A stretch of DNA of 64,000 bases from Spirochaetales bacterium (GTDB lineage: Bacteria > Spirochaetota > Spirochaetia > SZUA-6 > JAFGRV01): assembly GCA_016930085.1 (NCBI GenBank), contig JAFGHO010000034.1, positions 21,477 to 85,476 of the forward strand. Reading direction: 5' to 3'. Below the pieces are notes generated by a model. That model saw only the letters and a list, made by a program, of their open reading frames with translations. It was not told the origin of the DNA and searched no databases. This document shows positions 54,492-64,000 of this stretch, one piece after another. Position numbers and translations under genes: made by a program. The stretch's first letter is position 1. The number at the start of each line of letters is the position of its first letter.

Positions 54492-56812
54492 CTACTTTCG
54501 TATATTCATGATATCGGATTTAACGATAATAAAATTGCCGTGTTCGAAAACTAAAGGAAAATTGTTCCTGAAAAATAGAAACCTGGTTTCACTGACATCC
54601 CCGCGATTGATAATCGAATATTTGACTTCATAGAATGACGCTGTCTGATGGAACTCATCGAGACCGTCAGACGTGATCATCCGGGACTTATCTTTTACCC
54701 GCTTATCGAAATCAACGTGAAAGTTCATGTGTCCCCGTTCAGATGCCACGATCTTCCTGGCCGTATAGGGCTGTACTTCGTAAAAAGCCATGTGGGGGTT
54801 GCTGACGAGAAAAACATCGTTTTTATCCGTATGGCTTCGTATCCACTCGATGTACTCTGCCGGTTGATACGAGCCCCCGGCGCGTCCGAGATCCGGTGCA
54901 TTCTCATTCTGGAAAGACATATATCCCGGTATCAAAAAAAGAATGAAAATGCCGGTCCGGACCGCTTTTATTCTCGTATTCACACATCGGTCGATGAGGG
55001 TAAAGAGTCCGCAGCAGACAAAAAGGAAGAATAAATAATTGAAAAAACCATTGAAACTCATGCGGTATTAAGGTTGGAATATGCCGTAAAAACATGAATA
55101 TCCCCTTCGTCGTATCGCCTAAGTTCTCGAGATAGCCCAGGCCCTGATTGATCAGCGTGACGGCCAGCAGGCAGAACATGAGGAGTATTCCCGTTTCTCT
55201 GATCCTTTCAGAAAGGGCAAATAATCCGGTTCCTGCCGCAATCCAGAATATAAGGCAAAGGAATACATCGGGAATGAATATGGTCCATTGAGGATCGAGC
55301 ATGAGATTCGAAAAGTATGTAACGGGTGCCGGATTCAAGATGGGCCGCAGGATATTGGGGATAATATATGGACGTTTTAAGCCATGGCATCAATGGAATG
55401 AGGAGTGTCGAGAAAAAAGCCAGCCTTTTCGTCAGTATGTTTGAAAGAAAAAAGAAAAACGGAAAACATATTTATAAAGATCAAAGAACAATTGTAGAGG
55501 GAGAAAAGGTCTACTCCGGTAAGCGCGGAAATAAATGCCATCATTATCCCATTAAGGGGAGGATACCAGATATACTCACCCTTGATCGCAGGATCATCGA
55601 AGACGGAATTGCCGTTTAAAATATTTTGAGCATAGGCGATATCCCTGAAGACATCGGGTGAAAGCGGGGGGTTGTTTTTTAGGTGCGGGAACATGAAAAC
55701 CACATAGAAAATGGAAACAACGCAGAGGAGTATAAAAAACCAGATATGTTTCGAAAAGAATTGAGCAAGCCGGCCTTTCAAAGCATTTCGCAGAAATCCG
55801 GCAATATCATGCGTTCTTTTGATTATAATGAACAAAACGACAATCCCGCATACCGATAAAAGACAAATGACGAATATCATGATGATTCCGCACATGTCCG
55901 TTCCGCTTCTTTTTGCATTCAATGATTCGATTACATCGAGTCTGTTCGGTGTCAATTGATCTGTATCGGTAAAGGGACTTCCGGAGGGAATGATATCGAC
56001 CGGTTCAATCGTCACTTCATCAAAATATGCCTTCCCGGCACTCCAACTCGCGTACCCTCCTAAAAAAGAACAATCGTTATCGCTTTCCGTTCATTGTTTG
56101 CCTTTATATAAAAATCGGTCTCAACCCACTCATTATGAGTCCCCCGCAATGTCTTTGAGGTCGACCGGCAATCGAGTATGGAAATACCCGCACCCTTTCC
56201 ATGTCTGCTTACGTTTTCAGTTCGTATGCGACAGGATAATTTATAATGACTATGAGGAGGAATTTGTATGGTTTTCATTATACGAACGTAATTAATATCG
56301 ACATTGTGAACAAGGATACACCGATTTCCCGAAAAGGGATTATCATTTACCGTCCTGATTTCCGATATTCCCCTGTCATTCGACAGACACCGGATTTCCC
56401 ATCCGATCGGATTATCTCCTTCCGTATTTTCAAAGCCGTTATTATCGATCCTGACACATTCGGTGAAGCCGTCTATTGCTTTATCAACCGATAATCCCGT
56501 ACCACACAAAGACGATGTGACTTCGGGGATTGTTTCGGAACGCATGGCGAACTCCGAGATAAGTCCGACATCGTATTTTGCAACCAGAAGCGTATCGATA
56601 ATCGTAATACGCCCGTCGCCATTGATATCCGCGGCGCTTTTATGGAATTTTGGAGGATCAAGTCCCACATAGTAGCTGTTGATAAGAAGGGCATCCACAA
56701 TGTTTATGTTACCGCCATCATTTACATCACCCGTTTGCCGTGGATAAAGCTGCGGACATAATAAAAAAAACAATACATGAAGGTATGCAATAAAAGCAAA
56801 TTTTTTACGCAT
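54492..56812 (-). pseudogene. Dockerin-CBM-polytopic membrane protein gene broken by three frameshifts
   Basis: Four minus-strand fragments read as one protein of about 750 residues. Fragment 1 (56812-56060) has a signal peptide, two dockerin-type repeats (GDVNDGGNINIVDALL and ADINGDGRITIIDTLL) and a carbohydrate-binding beta-sandwich that stops at IVLF. The sandwich continues in a new frame as GGYASWSAGKAYFDEVTIEP and runs into membrane segments (fragment 2, to 55377). Fragments 3 (to 54904) and 4 (55061-54492) continue the membrane protein in further frames. The membrane part resembles GT39-like glycosyltransferases. The breaks lie near a run of six A (56062), near TTAAAA (55377) and near 55075. 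Either pseudogenisation or single-base sequence errors would explain it. Confidence 0.7.
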
Positions 56813-57222
56813 TTGTTATCGCCATACACCTCCATTCGGATTATTGACTATGACGGGATTATCTTAGTATTTCCTGCGGCAGCAGTCGACCTTGCGGGTA
56901 GGATAGAACTTTAATTCGGCTTTCACACATACATGCTGTATTCATCGCTAAACGTTTTCAAGAAAAACTATATTTAATTCAAAATAACGTTGCGCCAATG
57001 AGAAAGAAGCATCTTCCAAATGCTTTCGCCAAAACCGGGTGCGGGTATTCAAATCCATGTATGATAAATAAATATCTACCGTGAGAGAGAAGATGTATAG
57101 CCTGCATTCATTCGGTTCAATGAGGTCGTTATCCGGTGTCATCATCGGGATTATGTCTCTTATCTATCTTTTTATCGTAAAGGAGCATTAATAGGGAAAA
57201 CAACGATAAAGCGGGAATAATT
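56813..57222. other. Gap between the broken dockerin gene and the 210-residue membrane protein
   Basis: About 410 bases. A 65-codon minus-strand frame (56948-57145) lacks a Shine-Dalgarno and recognisable features. The 5' side should hold the promoter of the dockerin gene, whose ATG has GGAGGTG 14 bases upstream. Nothing else was seen. Confidence 0.25.
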
Positions 57223-57855
57223 TCAATAAAATGAAAAAGAAAGCATTATTGAAAAAGACACAGGAGCAGTTCCATTCCCCGTGAATACCTGTTTTTGATT
57301 ATCAGCCACCGGTGTAAATCTGACACTGACTTTTCTAAGCTTAAGGGCGGAGGCAAGCTCTCTGTTCCTGTAATCGGCGGTCCAGCCCGGGGTAAGAAGA
57401 CTGAAAATATACCCGAAACCTGCAGCGGCAACCATTTCCCAGGCAGGAATAAATAAAAAAACACTCTGCAGGCCGTTACACAAAGATCCGAAAGGATCGT
57501 CCCATGGATAGAGAAAATAGAGATAACTTCCGCAAAGAGTACCGGCGCCCATAAATAAGACCATCAAATAAAAGACTTTTTCGTCACCCTGGAGTAGCGA
57601 ACCGAGGCCGAGGGGTATAATATTGAGTATCGTCGGGAAAACCGGGTCATCTCTCAGGTGAGTGTAAAGTTCCTCCCGTTCCCGCACGGAAAAATTGGCG
57701 ATAGCGTCGTGGATTTGGTCCTTATTGATGATTGTACCGTCTTTTTGCGTATTTTCTCTGATCAGCTTGCGTACGTCATCCTTATAATCCGGATACGCCG
57801 CAACGGACAGGATCAATAGACCGGCAAAAAACACCCGATAATTGATTTTTCGCAT
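57223..57855 (-). CDS. Exported membrane protein of unknown function, spirochaete-type
   Basis: A 210-residue protein. A signal peptide (residues 1-20) is followed by a helical charged region (25-70), then NIIPLGLGSLLQGDE near 79-93, a Gly-rich pattern shared by many spirochaetal membrane proteins (P13-like, assigned only by resemblance), and about three hydrophobic segments. The C-terminus ends SFSIMLSFSFY, a phenylalanine/tyrosine-rich strand as seen in outer-membrane proteins. Function is unknown. Confidence 0.6.
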   Translation of the reverse strand: MRKINYRVFFAGLLILSVAAYPDYKDDVRKLIRENTQKDGTIINKDQIHDAIANFSVREREELYTHLRDDPVFPTILNIIPLGLGSLLQGDEKVFYLMVLFMGAGTLCGSYLYFLYPWDDPFGSLCNGLQSVFLFIPAWEMVAAAGFGYIFSLLTPGWTADYRNRELASALKLRKVSVRFTPVADNQKQVFTGNGTAPVSFSIMLSFSFY

Positions 57856-57907
57856 GATACACAGTAAAAATATTTCCTGTTTCTGTCAAGAAGGAAACCC
57901 CCTCATA

Positions 57908-57954
57908 GCCACCTCCGTCCCCAGCCATTTCTCATTACAGCCACCTCCGTCCCC
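57908..57954 (+). repeat. Two copies of AGCCACCTCCGTCCCC, 32 bp apart
   Basis: Two non-coding copies of the dispersed 12-mer (57911-57922 and 57943-57954), each preceded by the same AGCC, lie just upstream of addB. Confidence 0.85.
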
Positions 57955-58034
57955 GTTATCCAAAAGCTATCCGCTAAAAATAAATCAGATTACTCTGGAA
58001 AAATGCTCCCGTATCGGGTAAGCTGTATGAAAAG

Positions 58035-61000
58035 ATGGAGCAACGCTCGCGATTTATCAGGGAACTGCAACGACTCTGTAATACGGATCTGCTTACCGAG
58101 AAATGGCTGATTGCCCCGACCCACCGCATCGGTTTTCAATGGATCGACCAGGTATCGGCCGCGGGACAGCCCGTCCTCAATCTGCGGCTCAAGACGATCA
58201 GGACGATCGCGATGGATTTCGCATCCGGGGCACTTGCGTCAAAAGAGCTTGTCTGTATAAGCGGTCTCAGAAAAGAACTTCTCGTCGGGGCCGTCTTCGA
58301 AGGATTGCGGAAACAAAAATCGGGATACCTAAACCGGCTGAGTTCGGGGAAAGGACTCCTCAAGAGACTTTGTTTATCGATCGAAGAATTACGGCTGGCC
58401 GGTCTTGAAAGCGGCGATATCAACCCGGATTTTTTTGAAGTGCCTGAAAAGGGAAAGGAAATTATCCGGCTGTTGCGCGATTACGAGAAAGCCCTTGCCT
58501 CCCGCAGACTCGCCGATTATACCGACGTCCTCAAACTCGCCATGCATCATGTCATGGAAATGGATACTAAAGCTGAGGACGGGCCGCTTCTTGTAGTGCC
58601 GGAGGCGGCAATCAGGTTTGATTTTCATCCACTCGAAAAACAATTCTGGTCAAAAATACCCGGCCGCGCCCGTAAAGTGCTTTCCTGCGACAACCCGAAC
58701 GATGCCATGCCGGAAGAACGTACGGATATCACTCTCCTGTCAAAGATCCGTGATGTTACCGGATGCCCGCCGCCGCGCGGGGACGATTCGGCGAATATCT
58801 TTCATGCCTCGGGCGCGGTAAACGAAATTCGTGAAGTGTTTCGCCGTATCGTTTCCAGAAAGATACCGTTTGACAAGGTCGAGGTTATTCAGACCGATTC
58901 AGCGACCTACGTCCCGATCATCTATGAATCGGCTTTTATTTTCGGGGAGGGTACCGAAACCGATATCCCCGTCACCTTTGAAGAAGGTATTCCGATACAT
59001 TATTCAAAACCGGGCCGCGCGCTTTATGCCTGGATTCGGTGGTTCGAAGAGGGGTTTCCGCAATACCGCCTTACCCGTATGATACGGGAAGGGTTGCTGA
59101 ACATTTCATCCGGTCACGCGTCGCTCTTTCAGACGATACATATCTGGCTGGGAAGGGAAAGGTACCTTCCGCTGCTGGATCGTGCCATTGCCGCATATAA
59201 AAAGCCGCATGCCTCGATGGCCGGAAGACATTTTGACGACGATATATCCCCGCCGGTAGATATTATAAGCGCCGGCCGAAAGCAAGAAATGCTGAAAAAA
59301 TTACACTCCTTTGTGCAGGACCTTCTTTCCCATACACCACAGGAAAACTCGGATGAGTCCCATATTCTTTCCTGCGCGATATGGTTCGTGAAACACGCCT
59401 CAAGCGCAACCAATGAATTCGACAATTACGCAAAGCAGGTCATGCTTCGCGGTCTGGAAGAAATCGGTGAATGCGTCGAATCGGGGGAAACCCTCTCGGG
59501 CTTCGATCTCCGTTCATGGCTTTCGCGTCTCTCGCAGGATTTGTCCGCCATGGCCCTTGGTCCCCGGCCTTCTCATGTCTATGTGACGTCGATCGCATCC
59601 GGCGGCCATTCCGGAAGGCCTTATACCTTTATCGTGGGACTCGACGACACGAGGTTTCCCGGCAGCGGTACGAGCGATCCCATTCTCCTTGACCATGAAC
59701 GAAAAAGAATCTCAGGAGAACTTGATGTGAAGGGCGACCTGCCGGAAAACAAAATGAGAGAATTGAGTCTTCTCTTCTCACGTCTGCGGGGAAACTGTAC
59801 ACTCAGTTTCTCCTCATTGGACATGATCGATAACCGCCAGATATTTCCCTCTCCCGTTATCCTTTCAGCTTACAGGATCCTCTCGGGAAACCACGAGGCC
59901 GATCACGGCTGCCTTATGAACGCGTTACATGGATCGGTCAGTTTTACTCCCGGGGAACCCGACGCATGTATAACGGGTTCGGAATTCTGGGCGCACAGGC
60001 TTTGCGGAAGCGTCGAGGTTGAAAACAGGTATGAACTCACTGGAAAATTTTTTCCCCACCTCGGGAGGGGATTCGATATGCGCCGCGCACGCGAATCCGA
60101 TTCGTTTACCGTTTTCGACGGGTTTGTCCCTTCATGCACGGAAGATATCGATCCCTACAGTGAAGGTGGCATTATCCTCTCGTCGAGCGGACTCGAACTT
60201 CTCGCACGGTGTCCGCTTCATTTTTTCTTCCGCTACGTTCTGGGTATCGAAGAACAGGAAGATGAAACGATCGATACCGCACGGTGGCTGACCTCTTTGG
60301 ATCGCGGTTCCCTTCTCCACGAGGTGTTTCGCGAGTTTATGGAAGAGGTATCCCGGCGCGATCAACGCCCACTTTTCAATGAACACAGGACATTATTGCA
60401 TACGATTTTGGACCGATACATCGACATTGCGAAAATCGATAATCCGCCGTGTAATCCGCTCGTTATGGCTTCGGATATTTCCTATCTGAGAAAAACCGCG
60501 GATGTTTTCCTGCGCCGGGAAGAAAAATTCTGCAGGACTTCCCGCCCCGTTTTTTTTGAAGTGACAATCGGTGTCCGTCAAACCGGCAACAGCACACTGC
60601 TTGACTCCGAAGACCCCCTCACCCTCCGCCTCACGCACGATAAAAGCGTCCGCGTACGTGCACGCATCGACAGAATCGACCGGGCAGACGCATCCGGCGA
60701 TCCGGTATTTTCGGTCTGGGATTATAAAACCGGCCGTTCGGCTCAATACGGTTGGCAGGATCCGTTTACCAAAGGCAGAATAATCCAGAATATCCTCTAC
60801 CTCGCAGCGTCCGAACTCAGACTCAAGCAGCACTTCGGCCCCCGCGCGAGGGTCGGACGGTTCGGCTTTTTTTTTCCGTCTATCGGTGAGCTGGGCAGAC
60901 GGATATGGTGGGACAGGGACACCCTTACGGGCGGCACCCGATATCTTCTAATGTTATGCGATATGATAGCGGCCGGCTGCTTCCCATACACGGACACGCA

Positions 61001-61133
61001 GGCTGACATCGCCTTTTCAGGTTACACGGATGCTGTCGTGGACGGCGACCGGGCCATAGAAGAGATAAACCGGAAAATCTCCGTCGATGATAATGAGAAC
61101 CTGCAGCCGTTCAAGAGGTTCCGAAACGCATGA
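58035..61133 (+). CDS. addB: AddB-like helicase-nuclease subunit
   Basis: A 1032-residue protein paired with AddA for double-strand-break processing. The C-terminal PD-(D/E)XK nuclease domain is clear: ELLARCPLHFFFRY, GSLLHEVFREF, and WDYKTGRS with catalytic Asp 896 and Lys 898, then QNILYLAAS. The N-terminal region has no Walker A, and there is no CxxC cluster near the C-terminus, so the iron-sulfur site of Bacillus AddB seems absent. This recalls the alphaproteobacterial AddB type. The ATG has no Shine-Dalgarno. The stop overlaps the addA start (ATGA). Confidence 0.85.
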   Translation: MEQRSRFIRELQRLCNTDLLTEKWLIAPTHRIGFQWIDQVSAAGQPVLNLRLKTIRTIAMDFASGALASKELVCISGLRKELLVGAVFEGLRKQKSGYLNRLSSGKGLLKRLCLSIEELRLAGLESGDINPDFFEVPEKGKEIIRLLRDYEKALASRRLADYTDVLKLAMHHVMEMDTKAEDGPLLVVPEAAIRFDFHPLEKQFWSKIPGRARKVLSCDNPNDAMPEERTDITLLSKIRDVTGCPPPRGDDSANIFHASGAVNEIREVFRRIVSRKIPFDKVEVIQTDSATYVPIIYESAFIFGEGTETDIPVTFEEGIPIHYSKPGRALYAWIRWFEEGFPQYRLTRMIREGLLNISSGHASLFQTIHIWLGRERYLPLLDRAIAAYKKPHASMAGRHFDDDISPPVDIISAGRKQEMLKKLHSFVQDLLSHTPQENSDESHILSCAIWFVKHASSATNEFDNYAKQVMLRGLEEIGECVESGETLSGFDLRSWLSRLSQDLSAMALGPRPSHVYVTSIASGGHSGRPYTFIVGLDDTRFPGSGTSDPILLDHERKRISGELDVKGDLPENKMRELSLLFSRLRGNCTLSFSSLDMIDNRQIFPSPVILSAYRILSGNHEADHGCLMNALHGSVSFTPGEPDACITGSEFWAHRLCGSVEVENRYELTGKFFPHLGRGFDMRRARESDSFTVFDGFVPSCTEDIDPYSEGGIILSSSGLELLARCPLHFFFRYVLGIEEQEDETIDTARWLTSLDRGSLLHEVFREFMEEVSRRDQRPLFNEHRTLLHTILDRYIDIAKIDNPPCNPLVMASDISYLRKTADVFLRREEKFCRTSRPVFFEVTIGVRQTGNSTLLDSEDPLTLRLTHDKSVRVRARIDRIDRADASGDPVFSVWDYKTGRSAQYGWQDPFTKGRIIQNILYLAASELRLKQHFGPRARVGRFGFFFPSIGELGRRIWWDRDTLTGGTRYLLMLCDMIAAGCFPYTDTQADIAFSGYTDAVVDGDRAIEEINRKISVDDNENLQPFKRFRNA

Positions 61134-64000
61134 GCCAATCACCGCCCCCCGATAACGATCAACGCGTACTCATCACCAAAAAGCTCAACAGGAACATGAT
61201 GGTCGAGGCCGCTGCCGGTACGGGAAAAACGACATCGCTTATCGACCGCATGATAGCCCTTCTGCGAAACAACATCTGCGGTACGGGAAATATCGTCGCA
61301 GTCACCTTTACCCGCAAAGCCGCCTCCGAACTCCGGGGACGATTCCAGGTGTTTCTTGAAAAACGGATAAAGACGGAAGAAGGGATCTACCGGGAACGCC
61401 TGACTCACGCGTTGCTGCATATCGACAGGTGTTTCATCGGAACAATCCACTCATTCTGCGCGCGGCTTCTTCGGGAAAGACCGGTTGAAGCGGGATGCGA
61501 CATTGCATTCGGGGAACTCGAGCCGGATTCGGACATCTTACTCAGGGAAGAATCATGGAGCCGGTTCATCGAAACACTCCCGATTGCAGACCGGGAAGGA
61601 CTCCTTGGCGAATGCCGTTCCCGCGGCATCCGGATAACTGACTGTGAACAGGCATTTCTCACCTTCACCGATTACCCCGACATCGATACCTGGCCGGGTG
61701 ACGGCGAATCCCTGCCCGTACCGGACAGCACGGAGGTGTTCGCCCGGATCGATGAATATACCGACCATATGAAAACACTCCGGCCCCGTCTTCCCGAAAC
61801 ATGGACAACGGACACACTGATCGGTTTTTACCGGGATTTCCCCGATTCCCTGCCCGATTTCGATCGTTCCGATCCCGCCGATATTGTACTGCTCCTTTCC
61901 CTTTTCGACCGGAAGCGCAAGGTGACGCAGAAGGACTGGATGACAAAGGGGACCTTCACCCGTGACGAGTGCAGGGAAGAACAAAACCGGTGGGATCGTT
62001 TTCGCGACGATATTATTGTTCCCGCGCTTACGGCATGGTATGAGTGCCGGTATTGTACGGTATTAAAAGTGTTGACTGCGGCACGCCGGATCTATGATAA
62101 AAGACGCCGGAATGAGGGACTGCTTAATTACCAGGATTTGCTTATGTCCGCCGCTTCCCTCCTCCGTTTGAATCCCCATGTCCGTACCTATTTCCAGACC
62201 CGGTATACTCATCTCTTAATCGACGAGTTTCAGGATACCGATCCCATCCAGGCGGAAGTGATGATGTTTTTATCCGCCACCGATCCCTGCGAACGCAGCT
62301 GGCAGCGGTGTGTTCCACGGCCGGGTTCGCTTTTTGTCGTCGGCGATCCAAAACAGTCGATATACCGTTTCCGCCGAGCGGATATTTCAACCTATAATAC
62401 CGTAAAGCGGATAATCTGCGAACAAGGAAAGCCGCATGAACGGGGGATCCTTGTCAGGCTTTCGGCAAATTTCAGATCGATATCACCGGTACGGGAATGG
62501 ATCAATGCGGCTTTTTCTCATGAGTTTCCAAAAAAAGAAACGGAACATTCGCCTGTTTATGTCGATCTTCTTCAGGGCAAACCCGATACACCTGAACATG
62601 CGGTCATGGGAATGACGGGGGTTTACAAAATCACCATTCCCGAAGCTTTTTCAACGAAAAACACAGATGCCTCCTGCCATGAAGCGGGGATAATTGCCCG
62701 ATTTATCCTCAAGGCAACACATACGGGTAACGCTTCACCTTCGGACTTTATGATTATCACACGATACAGGCACCACCTCACCCTCTATGCGGATGAACTC
62801 AAACGATACAATATCCCCTATACGATCACCGGCGGGGCCACACTGAACGAACTGAAGGAACTCCGCCTTCTCCGGCTTATACTCAAGGCCACACTTCATC
62901 CTGACGATCCGGTTGTCCTTGCGGGTGTGTTGCGGAGTGAACTCTTCGGGATCAGTGATGATTCCCTTTATTTGTTTAGAAAAGCGGGCGGACGATTCGA
63001 TTTCAATACCTCCGTCCCCGACGGCTTGCCTGAAACTGATGCAGGGGCATTCAGAGATGCATTCGAAGCATTGCAATCGTTCCAGTCAATGATGACAAGC
63101 CTTCCTCCCATCGCGGCACTCGAAAGGATCATCGAACGACTCGGCCTGGTCCCGCTATCCTGTATGGAAACAGGCGGGCATATCATGGCGGGAAGCCTGC
63201 TGAAAACGGTCGAACTTCTCCGCCCGGTGGCTTCAGGTATGACGAGTCCCGGAGAACTCATCGATCGTCTTTCTGACTTCGTGAATGAAGCGGTCCGTTA
63301 TGACGGAATGTCGATTCTGCAGGAACAAACCGATGTCGTCCGACTCATGAACCTGCACCAGGCAAAAGGCCTGCAAGCAAAGGTAGTCTTTCTCGCAGAT
63401 CCTTCGGGAGAAAGCAGACGGGAACCGTATGTTCATATAGACCGATTCGGTGGTGAAACCAGAGGGTATCTTGCAGTATATAAAAAAAGCGGATCTTTTT
63501 CCGGTACGCTCATGGCAATCCCGCAAAAGTGGGAATCCCTTAAGGAACGCGAAAAATTGTTTCTGGATGCGGAAGCATGCAGACTCCGTTACGTTGCCGC
63601 AACCAGGGCGGCTTCAATGCTTATTATCGTGAGGCGTGAAACCGGGGCAAGTAAAAATCCCTGGCACCACTTTGCCGTCCGACTCGAAACAGTGAAAGAA
63701 CTCCCTGATTTTTCCGACCTCCGTCCCCACCGCCGTGAAAAAGCAACCTGTGACCTTGAAAAAACGGAAGCGGATCTGAAATCATTGCTGAAACGGCGGA
63801 CTTTTCCTTTAAGCGCTTCGTATATAATCGAACAGGCAAAAGAGCGTGCACTCTCCTCTTTTTCCGGAATAACGACCTCCGTCCCCGGTAAATACCCGGA
63901 TGCAAACGGTAAAAATAACGAGTTGACCGGCATTGCCGAAATCGACGGCATTGCCGAAATCGACGGCATTGCCGAAATCGACGGCATTGCCGAAATCGAC
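61130..64000 (+). CDS. addA: AddA/UvrD-type helicase-nuclease subunit (3' end outside window)
   Basis: At least 957 residues, still open at the right edge. UvrD-family helicase motifs appear in order: AAAGTGKT at 27-34, FTRKAASELRGR, GTIHSFCARLL, LIDEFQDTDP, VGDPKQSIYRFRRAD, RLSANFRS, NLHQAKGLQ and RYVAATRA. The nuclease domain expected at the C-terminus lies beyond the window. It overlaps addB by four bases. The last visible residues are four perfect repeats of GIAEID, and three copies of the dispersed 12-mer lie within the gene. Confidence 0.9.
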   Translation, partial: MSQSPPPDNDQRVLITKKLNRNMMVEAAAGTGKTTSLIDRMIALLRNNICGTGNIVAVTFTRKAASELRGRFQVFLEKRIKTEEGIYRERLTHALLHIDRCFIGTIHSFCARLLRERPVEAGCDIAFGELEPDSDILLREESWSRFIETLPIADREGLLGECRSRGIRITDCEQAFLTFTDYPDIDTWPGDGESLPVPDSTEVFARIDEYTDHMKTLRPRLPETWTTDTLIGFYRDFPDSLPDFDRSDPADIVLLLSLFDRKRKVTQKDWMTKGTFTRDECREEQNRWDRFRDDIIVPALTAWYECRYCTVLKVLTAARRIYDKRRRNEGLLNYQDLLMSAASLLRLNPHVRTYFQTRYTHLLIDEFQDTDPIQAEVMMFLSATDPCERSWQRCVPRPGSLFVVGDPKQSIYRFRRADISTYNTVKRIICEQGKPHERGILVRLSANFRSISPVREWINAAFSHEFPKKETEHSPVYVDLLQGKPDTPEHAVMGMTGVYKITIPEAFSTKNTDASCHEAGIIARFILKATHTGNASPSDFMIITRYRHHLTLYADELKRYNIPYTITGGATLNELKELRLLRLILKATLHPDDPVVLAGVLRSELFGISDDSLYLFRKAGGRFDFNTSVPDGLPETDAGAFRDAFEALQSFQSMMTSLPPIAALERIIERLGLVPLSCMETGGHIMAGSLLKTVELLRPVASGMTSPGELIDRLSDFVNEAVRYDGMSILQEQTDVVRLMNLHQAKGLQAKVVFLADPSGESRREPYVHIDRFGGETRGYLAVYKKSGSFSGTLMAIPQKWESLKEREKLFLDAEACRLRYVAATRAASMLIIVRRETGASKNPWHHFAVRLETVKELPDFSDLRPHRREKATCDLEKTEADLKSLLKRRTFPLSASYIIEQAKERALSSFSGITTSVPGKYPDANGKNNELTGIAEIDGIAEIDGIAEIDGIAEID
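63929..64000 (+). repeat. 18-bp tandem repeat inside addA, at least four copies
   Basis: GGCATTGCCGAAATCGAC is repeated four times without a mismatch and runs to the window edge, so the total number is unknown. It is in frame and encodes (GIAEID)n. Confidence 0.95.

Noticed and set aside
56948..57145. A 65-codon minus-strand frame
   Set aside because: No Shine-Dalgarno and no recognisable domain; recorded only as part of the gap.

Overview
The window looks like chromosomal DNA from a free-living, mid-GC spirochaete (phylum Spirochaetota). This is inferred from gene content; no rRNA or other marker is present. The pointers are the adjacent TIGR03546/TIGR03545 pair, many lipoprotein-type signals, a c-di-GMP enzyme beside a PilZ protein, LL-diaminopimelate aminotransferase (dapL), and a dockerin-type secreted protein. 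About 45 protein genes are dense on both strands. I saw no tRNA, rRNA, CRISPR array, transposase or prophage.

Layout. 0-2.4 kb: tail of an unknown gene and a Clp-type AAA+ ATPase. 2.5-5.2 kb: pstS and glpK. 5.4-11.2 kb: an orphan membrane protein, a GGDEF/EAL protein, PilZ and ribbon-helix-helix-like proteins, an NlpC/P60-like lipoprotein and an HD hydrolase. 11.4-14.1 kb: an Lrp regulator plus alanine-type aminotransferase pair and an aldo/keto reductase. 14.4-21.0 kb: a complete phosphate operon pstC-pstA-pstB-phoU-phoB-phoR behind an 11-bp-period Pho-box-like repeat; its PstA carries a large PstS-like insertion. 21.2-22.6 kb: two small RNA-binding proteins (RRM and KH) with long leaders. 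22.7-29.5 kb: a lipoprotein, a Cys-rich protein, an MFS transporter, the TIGR03546/TIGR03545 pair and a leucine-rich-repeat protein. 29.7-37.6 kb: a YejABEF-like peptide ABC operon with two tandem binding lipoproteins. 37.6-39.3 kb: a polyamine operon speD, speD-like, speE. 39.5-44.0 kb: an APC permease with universal-stress domains preceded by a small membrane protein, an inverted-repeat element, a winged-helix membrane protein and dapL. 44.2-50.0 kb: an RND efflux operon (outer-membrane factor, adaptor, pump, PII-like protein). 50.4-54.5 kb: a five-repeat zinc-ribbon protein and a TPR-Clp fusion. 54.5-56.8 kb: a dockerin/membrane gene broken by three frameshifts. 58.0-64.0 kb: addB and addA, the latter running off the end.

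Most interesting observations: the PstA with a duplicated PstS-like lobe inside its periplasmic loop; a second SpeD homologue that keeps Ser/His/Cys at exact spacing but has lost the AdoMet-type signature, placed between speD and speE; a 12-mer (ACCTCCGTCCCC) found ten times in 64 kb and concentrated near addAB; crossing complementary segments around a U-run between the efflux operon and dapL; and several genes whose promoter places transcription initiation at or next to the ATG (leaderless mRNAs).

Coordinates, motifs and repeats were read by eye from the sequence. Family names rest on remembered motifs, not database searches.
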